DNA of 64,000 nucleotides from Cotesia glomerata (lineage: Eukaryota > Arthropoda > Insecta > Hymenoptera > Braconidae): the NCBI RefSeq assembly GCF_020080835.1, contig NC_058167.1, forward strand, positions 5,128,459 through 5,192,458, read 5' to 3'. Position numbers and translations under genes: made by a program. Under the pieces are notes generated by a model. The model was not told the DNA's origin. It saw only the letters and a list, made by a program, of their open reading frames with translations, and ran no database searches. Of this stretch, positions 11,622 through 22,745 are shown piece by piece. Each line of letters opens with the position of its first letter. Position 1 is the stretch's first letter.

Positions 11622-14582
11622 CTATCTTCTGCTATTTGCCCTTTTTCTTTCGGTGGAACGCAAGTCTTTGAGGACTTCTGTTGCAAACGTGTTGGTAGCG
11701 TTCCAGACAGCTTCTGATGACAGCATTGCTGCTACTATTGTCTCTGGTTGGATTTTCCTCTTCAGGATATTCTCCAGCTCATCTCGCTGTGGGTAAAAAC
11801 GTGGGCACTCAAAGAAAACGTGCTCTGCATCTTCATTGACTCCTGAGCAGGACGGGCACTCCGGGGAATCATCATGCTTGGAGCGGTAGAGATACGCCCG
11901 GAAACAGCCGTGTCCTGATAACATCTGTGTAAGATAATAGTTGACCTCACCGTGACTCCGGTTCAGCCAAACGTTGATCCTTGGTATGAGACGATGCGTC
12001 CACCTACCCTTCACTGTGGCATCCCACTGTAGTTGCCATCTACTTATGCTCCTCTGCCGCTCTTCTGTTCCAAGCTTCTCAGCACTTAGTGTGGTCGAAT
12101 TCTTTCGTTGGTAAAGGATCCGTCTTTCCTCAGCTAAGACTCTGAGAGGCAAAGTTCCGGAGATGACACACACTGCTTCCATAGATATTGTGCGGAAGGC
12201 ACTTGCTACTCTTAAGGCACTCAGACGGTAGACTGGTCCAGCCTTTCTCCATGATTCTTGCTTTTCTAGTGCGTCCGCCCAGATAGATATTCCGTAAGTG
12301 AGCACTGATGTGACTACAGATGATAGTAGTAGTCTTCTGCTCTGCTTTGGGCCTCCGACGTTTGGCATCAGTCGTGCTAAGCTAGCTACCACTGCTGATG
12401 CTTTTGCACTCACGTGTTCGACTTGCTGCTTGAAGTTGAGTCGGGCATCAAGCATCACTCCCAGATATCGGATATATGGTTGTGATGTGATTTCTTGTTC
12501 TCCGACTTTCAGTTTTATGGTCTCTATCACTTTTCTGCTGGTAATAAGCACAGCCTCAGTCTTCTGTTTAGCCAGTTGTAGATTCATTGAATCCATCCAC
12601 CGGTTAACTTTCTCAAAGGTGATACCGAACATGTGGTTTATCTCATCTAGGTGTTTCGCAACGATTACGACAGCTACATCGTCTGCATATGCAACAAGCT
12701 TGACACTTCTTGGAAGAGTCAGTCTCAGCAGGCCATCATACATGACATTCCACAGAAGTGGACCCAGAACAGAACCCTGGGGTACACCTCCAGTAATATC
12801 ATACTCTTTTGGACCATTGTTCGTGTCGTATCTCAGGATTCTGTCTGTGAAGTAGCTAGCCACTATCCTACGTAGGTATCCTGGTACGTTTTTCTCTTCC
12901 AAGGCTTGCATAATGCAGTCCCAGTTGGCGGAGTTGAAGGCATTTTTGATGTCCAGAGTGGCCACCAGGCAGTACTTCTTCGCTCCACTTTTCCATCTGA
13001 TCCCTTCGATTGCCTCCTTGGCCGTTGCAACGACCAAGTTGATTGCGTCCAGGGTTGATCGTCCTTTCCGAAAACCATACTGGTTGTCTGCCAGGAGTGG
13101 ATCGACAACTGCTTCTATTCTTTGGTGGATTATACGCTCAAGTATCTTACCTGTCGTGTCTAACATACAAAGTGGTCGATAAGATGACGGTTCTTCTGGT
13201 GGCTTTTTCCCTTTTGGAAGTAGTACTAGTCGTTGCTGCTTCCACTTCCGAGGGAAAATCCCTTCCTTGAGGCATGTGTCGTAGACGTCCAGGAACAATG
13301 ATTGCACTGCTTTTATAGTTGTTTTTAAAGCAATATTGGGGACCCCGTCCAATCCCGGCGCTTTAGTGTTCCCTACACGATTACAAGCCTCCATCAGTTC
13401 TCCCTCCGTGACAGATGGAATGTCATCCATTTCATTCTGCGCTAATAGGTAGTTAAACTTGCTTTGTTCGGGGAACAACGCGTTTACGATCTTCTGTAGG
13501 AGTTGAGGACACGTGGGTGATGGCATTAGCTGGTTTTTAAGATGGGTCATGACCACCTTATACGGCCTACCCGACAGATCTCTGTCCACCTCGTTGATGA
13601 GCTCCTTCCAGCATTTTCTTTTGCTATTTTTGATGGCTTTGTTCAGGGATTGACGGGCTTTTTTGTACTCTGCGACCAGCTCCACAGAGTAAGGTCGTCG
13701 GTAGCCACGCTGAGATATTCTTCTCTTCTGATGACACTCTTTACGAAGGGCGCTGATGTGGTCGTTCCACCAGTGAACGGAATGTCTTGTGTTTATGCCA
13801 CGTCTACGAGACATACTTGCGTCACACGCCTGGGTCACTCTTTTCATCAGGTCCTTGGTCTTCTCTTCTGCGCAGCCCGCGATAATCTGGTCACTATTGA
13901 GAGCTACTAACAATGCCCTTGGGTCAAGAGTTTTTACCTTCCAACCAATGGTGTTAAGTTGCTTTTTAGGTCTTCTCGGGCTCTGGGCATTTAATATTTC
14001 CCAGAGAATCGCGTTGTGGTCGCTGGCTGTGTAGGTATCCATCACCTTCCAGTTGATATTACCTCTGGTGAGGCTGCCACTGACGAAAGTGAGATCTACA
14101 ATAGAACTTGTTGGTGTCTCACCATTGTTGAGCAGTACTACATCTAATGTAGAAAAGGCTTCTAGTAATTCCTTTCCTCGCGCGTTTGTATTCTTGCTAC
14201 CCCAGTCTACTGCCCATGCGTTGAAGTCCCCAGCTATTGCCACTGGGTGGTAATGCTTCGCGTCCTCGGTAAGTCGATCCAGAAATGCGGTAAATTCGAC
14301 AGTAGAGAGGCTAGATGGTGCGTAACAGCTATAGAAGCGGATGCCCTCTACTGATACTGCTACAAAGCCGGCATTGCTGTTGTCGACTGCATTTTGGAAA
14401 GGGAGCTTGCCACATGACCAGATGACAGCTTTGGATGTGCTGTCAGATTCCCAGGGTTGGGTACTCAGGTGTTTATATGGCTCTGCTATGAGTACCAAGT
14501 CAAGCTCTAGTTCTCGCACGGATTGCATGAGCAGGTCATGCGCTGCCTCACAATGGTTGAGATTGAGCTGCAGTATCCTCAT
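11622..14582 (-). CDS. R1-clade LINE ORF2 (endonuclease-reverse transcriptase), uninterrupted
   Basis: 986 residues starting at the ATG at 14582 (MRILQLNLNHC). Its ATG shares bases with the ORF1 stop (ATGA, 14582-14579), a coupling arrangement known for R1-clade elements. The frame is open a further 16 codons upstream, but the overlap makes 14582 the likely start. Order: apurinic-like endonuclease (LIAEPYK, AIAGDFNAWAVDWG, VDLTFVSG, ASDHNAILWE), then RT (SSYRPLCMLDTTGKILE, YGFRKGRSTLDAI, TLDIKNAFNSANW, GVPQGSVLGPLLW, YADD at 12690-12679, about residue 631), thumb (YLGVMLDARL) and a C-terminal CPSC...H.FFECPRF knuckle. No stop or frameshift is seen, so this ORF may still be functional even though its ORF1 is shifted. 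Confidence 0.92.
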   Translation of the reverse strand: MRILQLNLNHCEAAHDLLMQSVRELELDLVLIAEPYKHLSTQPWESDSTSKAVIWSCGKLPFQNAVDNSNAGFVAVSVEGIRFYSCYAPSSLSTVEFTAFLDRLTEDAKHYHPVAIAGDFNAWAVDWGSKNTNARGKELLEAFSTLDVVLLNNGETPTSSIVDLTFVSGSLTRGNINWKVMDTYTASDHNAILWEILNAQSPRRPKKQLNTIGWKVKTLDPRALLVALNSDQIIAGCAEEKTKDLMKRVTQACDASMSRRRGINTRHSVHWWNDHISALRKECHQKRRISQRGYRRPYSVELVAEYKKARQSLNKAIKNSKRKCWKELINEVDRDLSGRPYKVVMTHLKNQLMPSPTCPQLLQKIVNALFPEQSKFNYLLAQNEMDDIPSVTEGELMEACNRVGNTKAPGLDGVPNIALKTTIKAVQSLFLDVYDTCLKEGIFPRKWKQQRLVLLPKGKKPPEEPSSYRPLCMLDTTGKILERIIHQRIEAVVDPLLADNQYGFRKGRSTLDAINLVVATAKEAIEGIRWKSGAKKYCLVATLDIKNAFNSANWDCIMQALEEKNVPGYLRRIVASYFTDRILRYDTNNGPKEYDITGGVPQGSVLGPLLWNVMYDGLLRLTLPRSVKLVAYADDVAVVIVAKHLDEINHMFGITFEKVNRWMDSMNLQLAKQKTEAVLITSRKVIETIKLKVGEQEITSQPYIRYLGVMLDARLNFKQQVEHVSAKASAVVASLARLMPNVGGPKQSRRLLLSSVVTSVLTYGISIWADALEKQESWRKAGPVYRLSALRVASAFRTISMEAVCVISGTLPLRVLAEERRILYQRKNSTTLSAEKLGTEERQRSISRWQLQWDATVKGRWTHRLIPRINVWLNRSHGEVNYYLTQMLSGHGCFRAYLYRSKHDDSPECPSCSGVNEDAEHVFFECPRFYPQRDELENILKRKIQPETIVAAMLSSEAVWNATNTFATEVLKDLRSTERKRANSRR

Positions 14583-15933
14583 GCTTGTTTGTTTGTCAAC
14601 TTCTGGAGTGCATCCTGAAATAACGGGCACTTATGGGTACCGGCATGGTGGGCAACATTCTTTGCACTTTCAATCTCAGCACATAATGCACATTTGGCGG
14701 GATTTTTACAATCAGCAATCTTGTGCCCTTCTTGTCCGCACCTGATGCAAAGCTTCGACCGGTCCACCTTGCTTTTGCACTGGGATCCATGATGTCCGAA
14801 ATGCCAGCATTTAAAGCATTGAATAGGTCTCTTCGTTGTCCTTATTCGGCAATTAACCCAACCAATCCGGATTTTGCTACTTCCATCCAGTAGTTTCTGT
14901 GCTGTTGCTGCTGGTAGAATTACTGTGGCAATTTGAGTACCTCCATAGGCCTTACGGATCTTGATTGCCTCTAGTGGTATCTCACAGCCATCTCCAGCTT
15001 CCTCCTGTAGGGCACCCTGGATGTGATCCTTAGTTGTGTCATCATCGACGTCTCGGATCTCAATTACCTCCTGTGGTCCTTTGCAGGTTACTTTTGCGTC
15101 TTCTTTCAGAATGTCTGCAATGGTCTTTCTCAATGTTTGGCCTTTTCGGTGCTCTTCCTCGAAAGAGTTATCAGCATATCTCCAGCATTGGTCTTATTGA
15201 TCTTCTCTACCGTACTGCGGACCTGGTCGTCAGGGACGTCCTGTTTTATTCGACGCAGGATCTCGGCGTACTTTGCTTTCTCTGTCAGCTGAATGATGAG
15301 GGCATCCGGTCTGATCCATTTCCGCGGTTTCTTTCGCTTGGGTTCAGGTCGGGGCTCCTTTGACGTCTGTTTTGAGAGCATCTCTTTCTTCTGTCGCTTT
15401 AGCTCTTGCTTGGACTGAACTTTTTGCCAGACTGACGCTTTTTCCTGTTCGTCGCTTCGCCCTGCCGCTCCTTGTGGAGGGCTTTTCTTCAAATCCTTTT
15501 TCTTCATGGCTTGGCTGATTGTTGGGTCAGGAGAAGGTCGATTTTTTCTCTTACCTGACTTGTTGCTGGCTTCACTTTTGTCTTCCGCAACTGATTCACC
15601 GTCACCTTCAGCTCCGGTGTCCATTGCTTCGTCAGTCACGTCGATAGCCTGACAGTCTTTCTCCGGTGTAGCATGGGATATGCGCTGCAATGATGAACGC
15701 CACTCCTCGTCCAGCTTCTCAAACCTTTGAAGGGCATTAGTTACACCAGTCATCTTGGATTTAATCTCTTTGTGAATGTTGACCTTTGGTTGAACGAAAT
15801 CATTCAACTCACTGATCAGCTTTTCAAGGCGTTTGAGCGCTTGCGAATGCTTCATTCCAGCGCTTGCGTCAATCGCTGCTTGTTGAGCATGTAGCCCGAT
15901 TCCACTTTTGTTTGTTTCCTTTGAATTACTCAT
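14579..15933 (-). pseudogene. R1-clade LINE ORF1 (gag-like), one frameshift
   Basis: Starts MSNSKETNKSG at 15933. The N-terminal half is charged and coiled-coil-like (KRLEKLISELNDF) with basic patches around residues 130-205 (RKNRPSPDP, EPKRKKPRKWIRP). The C-terminal half ends in three CCHC knuckles (CFKCWHFGHHGSQC, CIRCGQEGHKIADC, CALCA...H..GTHKC) that bind nucleic acid. The two halves are in different frames, meeting near 15133. Copy B reads continuously through the same point, and its segment from 'caatg' to 'ctcttc' is one base longer, so copy A probably lost one base there. The product packages the element RNA. The stop overlaps the ORF2 start. Confidence 0.85.
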
Positions 15934-16473
15934 ACTTTTTAATTTACCAGCGCATCGTACGGAGTGGAGCGGGTCGCCATAACTAGGAACGGGTGTACCC
16001 TCGGAGATAGTACTCCTTCCCCAGTTCCCTGAGGCCTAGTCGATAGTTAGCCAGTCTCGGAATACACGGACAGACTAGACTCGCTCAGGGCGGTGAAGAT
16101 TCCGATCTCTAACACTCACTGCGTACTTCCTGATCAAGGCCCAAAGTGACTGGCTCCCGATCCACTGCTGCAACTTACACCTCGGTAGAGCAAGCTCACA
16201 TCAGCCGTGGCCTGCATCGTCGGAAACTACGATACAGGTTCCGGTCACTCCCAGTGGGTCACAGCAGAGAACGATCGTCTTGTTAGGTCAGTTAGTGCGA
16301 CCAACCCATTAAAGGGGAGTTTTGTCCACGGGAGCGTATTTTGTTTGGTTATTTTGCTTGGCTCCTACCCGCTGTACCTCATCAACTAAGAGATTAAGTG
16401 TCATCCAAGGACAGCGAGTGTTCTCCCATCCACTCGAGGAGACGCGCCCGGTAGCAGTATCTCTTCTGCCCCG

Positions 16474-16475
<2 letters not shown>
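15934..16475 (-). promoter_or_regulatory. 5' UTR and presumed internal promoter of LINE copy A
   Basis: About 540 bases conserved with 21069-21599 of copy B ('acgggtgtaccctcggagat', 'ctagtcgatagttagccagt'). Non-LTR elements carry their promoter in this region. Both copies keep it, so neither is a 5'-truncated insertion. I see no specific promoter motif beyond conservation. Confidence 0.6.

Positions 16476-16513
<38 letters not shown>
16476..16513 (+). repeat. (TG)n microsatellite between LINE copies A and B
   Basis: A pure TG run of ~36 bases lies between the 5' end of copy A and the 3' end of copy B. It matches the target expected for Waldo-type insertion. Confidence 0.95.
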
Positions 16514-16516
<3 letters not shown>

Positions 16517-16752
16517 TAGAGGGGGGAATCCTTTTTGCGGATTCCAGGCATAGCTGTTTCGCCTGGATATGTGAAGACTCGACGCAACATCATACTAAAA
16601 CTCGACGCTAACGCCCCTACTCACTAAATCCTAAACCCCTTTTCTTCTTTCCTCTAATCCCTCATGGAAACCTCCGTCAAGCATTACTTCGTGAGAGGGG
16701 GATCTAGCTACTGCTCTTCCTTCTGGTGGCTAAGGTGTTAACTTCCTTTCTT

Positions 16753-19717
16753 CTATCTTCTGATATTTGCTCTTCTTCTTTCGGTGGAACGCAAGTCTGT
16801 GAGGACTTCTGTAGCAAACGTGTTGGTAGTGTTCCAGGCAGCTTCTGATGACAACATTGCCTCCACTAGTGAATCTGGTTGCATTCTCTGGTTGAGGATC
16901 CTCTCCGACTCTTCACGCTGTAAATCGAAACGAGGACATACAAAGAAGACGAGCTCCGCATCTTCAGCAACTCCTGGGCAGGCCGGGCACTCCGAAGAAT
17001 TATCGTGCTTAAAGCGATGTAGATACTCTCGAAAACACCCGTGTCCCGACAACATCTGCGTAAGATAGTAATTGACCTCGCCGTGATTTCGGTTAAGCCA
17101 AATGTCGATCCGAGGTATGAAGCGGTGCGTCCACCTACCCTTCTCTGCGGCATCCCATTGTAGTTTCCATCGGCCGTTCTTCAATTCTAAGTTCCTCAGG
17201 GCTCAGTATAGTTGACCTTTTTTGTTGGTAAAGGTTCCGTCTTTCCTCTGCTAGTACTCTTAGAGGTAGGGTTCCAGCAATGACGCACACTGCTTCTTCT
17301 GATATAGTGCGGAAGGCACTGGCAACTCTCAGGGCACTCTGTCTATAAATTGGACCCGCTTTTCTCCATGATTCTTGCGTCTCTAATGCGTCAGCCCAAA
17401 TGGATATGCCATATGTGAGCACGGATGTTACTACTGATGACAGCAGTAGTCTTCTGCTCTGCTTTGGTCCACCAACGTTAGGCATCAGTCGTGCTAGGCT
17501 TGCTCTAACTACTGATGCTTTGGCTGTCACATGTTCGACTTGTTGCTTGAAATTGAGTCGAGCATCAAGCATCACTCCCAGGTACCAAATGTACGGTTGT
17601 GATGTGATCTCATGTTCTCCAACTTGTAACTTGATGGTTTCCATCGCTTTCCTGCTGGTAATCAGCACTGCTTCGGTTTTATGCTTAGCTAATTGCAATT
17701 TTACCGTATCCATCCATAAGTTAATCCGTCTAAGTGTAATGTCGAAGGCCAGATTTATCTCTTCGACATGCTTCGCGACAATCACCACGGCAACATCATC
17801 TGCATATGCTACCAGTTTCACTTCTGCTGGCAATGCTATTTTCAGGAGACCATCATACATGATGTTCCATAGCAGAGGACCTAGAACTGAGCCCTGTGGT
17901 ACACCACCAGTAATATCATACTCCTTAGTACCACTTTTTGTGTCATATTTGAGGACTCTGTTTGTAAAGTAGCTTGCTACTATTCTACGCAAATACCCTG
18001 GAACTCGTTACTCTTTGAGGGCGCGCATTACGCAATCCCAGTTAGCAGAGTTTAAAGCATTTTTGATGTCTAATGCAGCTATTAAACAATACTTTTTTGT
18101 GCCGCGATTCCATCTCTTTCCAGCGATCGCCTTCTTAGCTGTGTTGACGACCAGGTTGATTGCATCCAGGGTTGATCGTCCTTTTCGGAAACCAAATTGG
18201 TTGTCTGCCAGGAGTGGATCAACTACTGCTTTTATTCTTTGGTGAATTATCCGCTCTAATATCTTACCCGCCGTGTCTAACATGCAGAGTGTACGGTAAG
18301 ATGGTGGTTCGTCAGATGGCTTCTTTCCTTTCGGGAGCAGTGCAAGTCTTTGCCGCTTCCACCTTTCAGGAAAGACTCCCTCCTTGAGACACGCATTGAA
18401 GGTATCTATGAATAGTACCGGCGCTACTTTAATAGATGTTTTTAAGGCAATGTTTGGAATTACAGCCAATCTCGGCGCCTTATTATTCCCTACACGATTG
18501 CATGCCTCCATCAATTCTTCCTCTGTGACAAGTGGGATGTCTTCAGGGTCAGGCTGTAGTGACGAATAGATCAACTCACATTGCTGAAGAAACAACGTAC
18601 AGACGATTTTCTCTAGTAGTTGTGGAGTTGTAGGTGACGGCATTGGTTGACATTTCAGGTGGGTCATGACCACCTTGTACGGTCTGCCCCACAGATCTTT
18701 TTCTATCTCTTCGACGAGTTCCTTCCAACAGCGTCTTTTGCTATCCTTGATGGCTCTATTCAATTCTCGACGGGCCTTTTTGTACTCTGCCACCAGTTCT
18801 GCAGAGTTAGGTCGACGGTAGCCACGCTGAGATATTCTTCTTCTCTTAAAACACTCTTTACGAAGAGCGCTGATGTTATCGTTCCACTAGTGTACCGAAG
18901 ATCGATGATTCATGCCACGTTTCTGGGGCATACAAGCGTCGCAAGCCTGGGTCACCCTCTTCATTAGCTCTTTTGCTTTCTCTTTAGCATTCCCTGTGGT
19001 AGTCGGGTCGCTATCTAAGGCTACTATCAAAGTAGCTCGGTCAAAAGCTTTCACTTTCCATCCAACTGCGTTAGTTTGTCTGGTTGCTCTTCGAGGGTTC
19101 TGGCCAGTTCATACTTCTCAAAGGACGGCGTAGTGGTCGCTGGCAGTGTAGGTGTTAATAACTACCCAAGAATAGCTTCCTCTCGTAAGACTGCTGCTGA
19201 CGAACGTAAGATCCACTATAGAGCTTACCTCTCCTTTTGAATATGTTGGTGTTTCACCAGTGTTCAGGAGAATAACATCTATAGTGGACATCGCTTCAAG
19301 TAAAGCCTTTGCTCGTGCATTGGTGAACTTGTTGCCCCAGTCTACTGCCCAGGAATTGAAATCACCTGCTATTGCTACAGGAAAGTGTTGCCTTGCATCT
19401 TCGGTTAGACGATAAAAAAAATCGATGAATTGTTCCAAAGAAAGACTCGGCGGGGCATAGCAGCTGTAGCAACGAATTCTGTCTACCCATGCTGCTACAA
19501 ATCCGGCTTCTCTGTTGTTGACTGCCTTCTGGAATGGTAATTTGTCACAGGACCAAATGACAGCTTTGTTGGTACTGTCCGATTCCCAGGGTTGGGTACT
19601 CAGATGTTTATATGGTTCTGCTATCAGTACTAAGTCTAGTTCTAGTTCGCGCACGGTTTGTATGAGCAAATCATGCGCAGCCTCACAATGATTGAGGATG
19701 AGCTGCAGTATCTTCAT
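16753..19717 (-). pseudogene. R1-clade LINE ORF2, copy B, multiple frameshifts
   Basis: Starts MKILQLILNHC at 19717, again overlapping the ORF1 stop as ATGA. Pieces: endonuclease N-terminal part 19717-19118 (GDFNSWAVDWG, SDHYAVL), RT fingers 18793-18008 (SYRTLCMLDTAGKILE, NQFGFRKGRSTLDAI), palm and thumb 17992-17135 (GVPQGSVLGPLLW, YADDVAVV), and the C-terminal zinc knuckle 17184-16753 (CPAC...ELVFFVCPRF). Frame is lost between 19118 and 18793, near 18000 and near 17160. Compared with copy A, the knuckle histidine is replaced by leucine (AEL versus AEH). It is non-functional. Confidence 0.9.
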
Positions 19718-21068
19718 GCTTGTTTATTTGTCATTTTCTCGAGTGCCTCTTTGAAAATCGGGCATTTGTACGTGCCAGCATGGTGGGCAGCGTCCTGCGC
19801 ACCTTGATCATCAGCGCATAATACACATTTGGCGAGATTTTTGCAATCAGCAATCTTGTATTCTTCTCTTCAGCACCTTATGCACTGCTTAGATCGGTCG
19901 ATTTCACTTTTGCACTGTGATCCAAAGTGCCCAAAGTGCCAGCATTTGAAGCATTGTATCGGTCTCTTTGTTGCTCTCATTCGGCAGTTGACCTAGCCAA
20001 TCCTTATTTTGCCGTTTCCTTCCAGTAGCTGTTGTGCTGCAGCTGCTGGTAGTGTCACTGTAGCCGTTTGCGTAACTCTGTAGGCCTTACGGATCTTGAT
20101 AGGCTCGAGTGGTCTTTCACAAGTTTCTCCGATTTCCGTTTTCAGGGCAGTCTGAATGTCCTCTTTCGTCGTGTCATCATCAATGTCTCGGATCTCGATG
20201 GTCTCCTGCGGTCCTTTGCAGATTATTTCAGCCTCTTTTTGAAGAATATCCGTGATGGCCTTCTGCAATGATTTGCCTTTGTCAATACTCTTCTTTGAAA
20301 GCGTAATCAGCATGTCCCCGGTTTTGGTTTTGGGGATCTTTTCCACGGTTTTGCGGACCTCTTCGTCAGGGACGGCCTGCTTTATACGACGCAATATTTT
20401 GGAGTACTTCTCTTTCTCGACGGACGGATGATCAGAGCGTCAGGCCTCATCCACTTTCGCGGTTTCTTCCGCTTAGGTTCCGGCCGGGGCTCTTTCGGCG
20501 GTTGCTTTTAGAGCTGCTCTTTCCTTTGCCTTTTCTGTTCTTTTTTAGACTGAACTCGTTGCCACTCTGACGCTTTCATCTGTTCGTCACTTTGCAGTGC
20601 TGCTCTTTGCAGAGGGCTTCTCTTCAGGTCCTTCTTCTTTATTGCTTAGCTGAATGTTGGGTCTGGAGAGGTTCTTTCTTTTCTCTTACCAGGGTTGCCG
20701 AAAGTTTCACGCCTATCTTCAGCGACTGATTCACCATCACCTTCGGCTCCGGTGTCCATTGCTTCGTCAGTCACGACGATAGCTTGACAGGTTTTCTCGG
20801 GTGTAGCACGGGAAATGCGCTGCAATGATGAGCGCCATTCTTCGTCCAGTTTCTCAAACCTTTGAAGGGCGTTAGCTACACTAGTCGTCTTGGACTTTAT
20901 CTCCTTGTGAATGTTGACCTTTGATTGGATGAAATCATTCAACTCACTGGTCAGCTTTTCAAGGCGTTTGAGCGCTTGCGACCGCTTCATTGCAGCGCTT
21001 TCGTCATTCGCTGCTTGTTGGGCATGAAGTCCGTTTCCACTCTTGTTTGTTTCCTGTAAATTACTCAT
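19714..21068 (-). pseudogene. R1-clade LINE ORF1, copy B, broken
   Basis: Starts MSNLQETNKSG at 21068. Breaks are a stop near 20646 (after PDPTFS), a lost frame near 20420, and a premature TAG at about 19992 where copy A has tryptophan (IRIGW). Beyond that the three zinc knuckles are recognisable but degraded; the second has lost its glycine-containing spacing. The section around KGKSLQKAITDIL, which is split in copy A, is continuous here. Confidence 0.85.
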
Positions 21069-21599
21069 ACTTATTTGATTTACTAGCGCATCATACGGAG
21101 TGGAGCGGGTTGTCATAACTAGGAACGGGTGTACCCTCGGAGATAGTACTCCTACCCCAGTTCCCTGAGGCCTAGTCGATAGTTAGCCAGTCTCGGAATA
21201 CACGGACAGACTAGACTCGCTCAGGGCGGTGAAGATTCCGATCTCTAACACTCACTGCGTACTTCCTGATCAAGGCCCAAAGTGACTGGCTCCCGATCCA
21301 CTGCTGCAACTTACACTTCGGCAGAGCAAGCTCACATCAATCGTGGCCCACATCGTCAGAAATAATCGACACGGGTTCCGGACACTCCCAGTGAGTTACA
21401 GCAGGGAACGATCGTCTTGCTAGATCAGTTAGTGTGACCAACCCATTATAGGGGAGTTTTGTCCACGGGAGCGTATTTTATTTGGCTCCTACCCTCTGTA
21501 CCTCATCAACGAAGAGACTTAGCCTCATCCAAGGACAACGAGCGTTCTCCTATCTGCTACGGGGAGACGCGCCTGGTAGCAGATTCTCCTCTGCTGCAG

Positions 21600-21615
21600 G
21601 TGTGTGTGTGTATGT

Positions 21616-21672
<57 letters not shown>

Positions 21673-21715
21673 TGTATATATGTGTGTATGTGTATGTGTA
21701 AGTATGTATGTAACC
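21600..21715 (+). repeat. (TG)n/(TATG)n microsatellite at 5' end of LINE copy B
   Basis: A run of TG with interspersed TATG about 110 bases long, ending 'aagtatgtatgtaa'. It continues directly into the right half of F1. Confidence 0.95.
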
Positions 21716-22347
21716 CTCTTATAACTTTTAAACGGCATGACCGATTTCATCGCGGTTGACGCCATTCAAAAAGGCTTGACCAAACTTAGATTTTGAATAC
21801 CATTTGGACCGATTCAAACCGCTAGATTTTGAGAAATCTCGAAAAAACTTCAAAAAAATATTTTTTGAAATGTGATTTTTTTTAAATTACTTTTAGATAG
21901 CTTTACCGATCAATTCCAAAATCTAATCAGCTCTCAAGGTCAAAAAACCACGTCGATTACCGTAAGCTTGGTCAAAACCGGTTAGTTCGTTCGTGAGTTA
22001 TCGTTGTCGAAAGAAAACTGAAAAAAGTGTTTTTTCGGAATTACTTTAAAATTTCTAACTCGATCGATTCAAACATGAAAATTCTTTATGGGGCTTAAGA
22101 AACTGCGTCGAATGACACCAACTGCGTGAAAATCGGATCATTCATTCAAAAGTTATTGCCGTTTGAAAATTCAAAAAGTTGTGTTATTATACTGCTATAA
22201 AAATTTTGAGCTCGAAGAACTAAAAATGACACAGAAATCATATTTTTAAGTTCGAAAAGCTCAAAAATATGATGTGTTATTTTAAGCACTTGAGTACAAA
22301 ATGAGCGGGAAGTTGCAGGGATGGCCTGTAGGGTCAACCGTCATCCT
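21716..22347 (+). repeat. F1 repeat, right half
   Basis: Matches 63746-64000 directly and 39465-40080 in reverse. Landmarks are 'cataacttttaaacggc', 'gattttgagaaat', 'caattccaaaatctaatcag', then 'gggaagttgcagggatggcc' near 22310. Together with 11286-11390 it makes one F1 copy split by 10.2 kb of inserted LINEs. Confidence 0.8.
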
Positions 22348-22660
22348 AATTTTTTTGAGCTAAATTAACGACAAAATTATTTCAGTACTTTTTGGGAGAG
22401 AAAATTTTTCTCTACGATTCCTATTTGAAACTTAATCATTTTATAGAAAAGGCTGTAATGTCAGAAATTGAAACTCAATTTTTTATTAAAATGGTACTTT
22501 TCGACCGAGAAGGGCTTGTAACTTTTTTTGGGCTAATTAAACGACAAAATTATTTCAGTAATTTTTGATAAAGGATATTCATCTCTATAATTCTTAATTT
22601 AAATCTAGTCACTTTATAGAAAAAGTTGGAATGTCAGGAATTGGAACTCAATTTTCGGTA
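22348..22660 (+). repeat. ~175-bp satellite, nearly two units, adjoining F1
   Basis: Repeats the same phrases as 6915-7737 ('cgacaaaattatttcagta', 'aaaggctgtaatgtcag', 'ggcttgtaac'). It begins right at the end of F1, suggesting the satellite and F1 were neighbours before the LINE insertions. Confidence 0.75.
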
Positions 22661-22694
22661 GATTTCATAAAATCTATTTGAATCGCGGAAAAAA

Positions 22695-22745
22695 TAGACC
22701 AGAAAAATAGACCCGGAAAAAATAGACTTGGAAAAAATTTTGAAG
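22695..22745 (+). repeat. Short 'ggaaaaaatagaccc' minisatellite
   Basis: Three to four copies of a 15-16-base unit. Larger arrays of the same unit are at 59955-60125 (same orientation) and 61612-61737 (opposite orientation). Confidence 0.8.

Larger units (their letters stand above)
11391..16475 (-). mobile_element. R1-clade (Waldo-like) LINE, copy A, full length
   Basis: About 5.09 kb. On the minus strand it has a 5' UTR (16475-15934), ORF1, ORF2 and a ~230-base 3' UTR ending in a short A stretch that runs into (CA)n. Both ends abut (TG)n/(CA)n. Copy B directly to the right has the same length and order. R1-clade membership follows from three CCHC knuckles at the end of ORF1, the ORF1/ORF2 overlap, the endonuclease-RT order and a C-terminal CCHC. 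Within this clade Waldo elements are known to insert in ACAY-type microsatellites, which fits both junctions. Confidence 0.85.
16514..21599 (-). mobile_element. R1-clade (Waldo-like) LINE, copy B, full length but decayed
   Basis: Same length, order and orientation as copy A. The 3' end on the minus strand runs into a short A stretch and (CA)n at 16514, and the 5' end meets (TG)n at 21600. The coding regions carry several stops and frameshifts, so this is the older copy of the pair or at least the more damaged one. Confidence 0.85.

Noticed and set aside
12298..14745. Several plus-strand open frames up to 185 codons opposite LINE copy A
   Set aside because: They are antisense shadows of the ORF2 coding sequence; composition follows the RT codons and no family motif is present.
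21550..21765. Open frames of repeated Thr-His or Cys-Val dipeptides
   Set aside because: Translation of (TG)n/(CA)n microsatellite, not protein coding.
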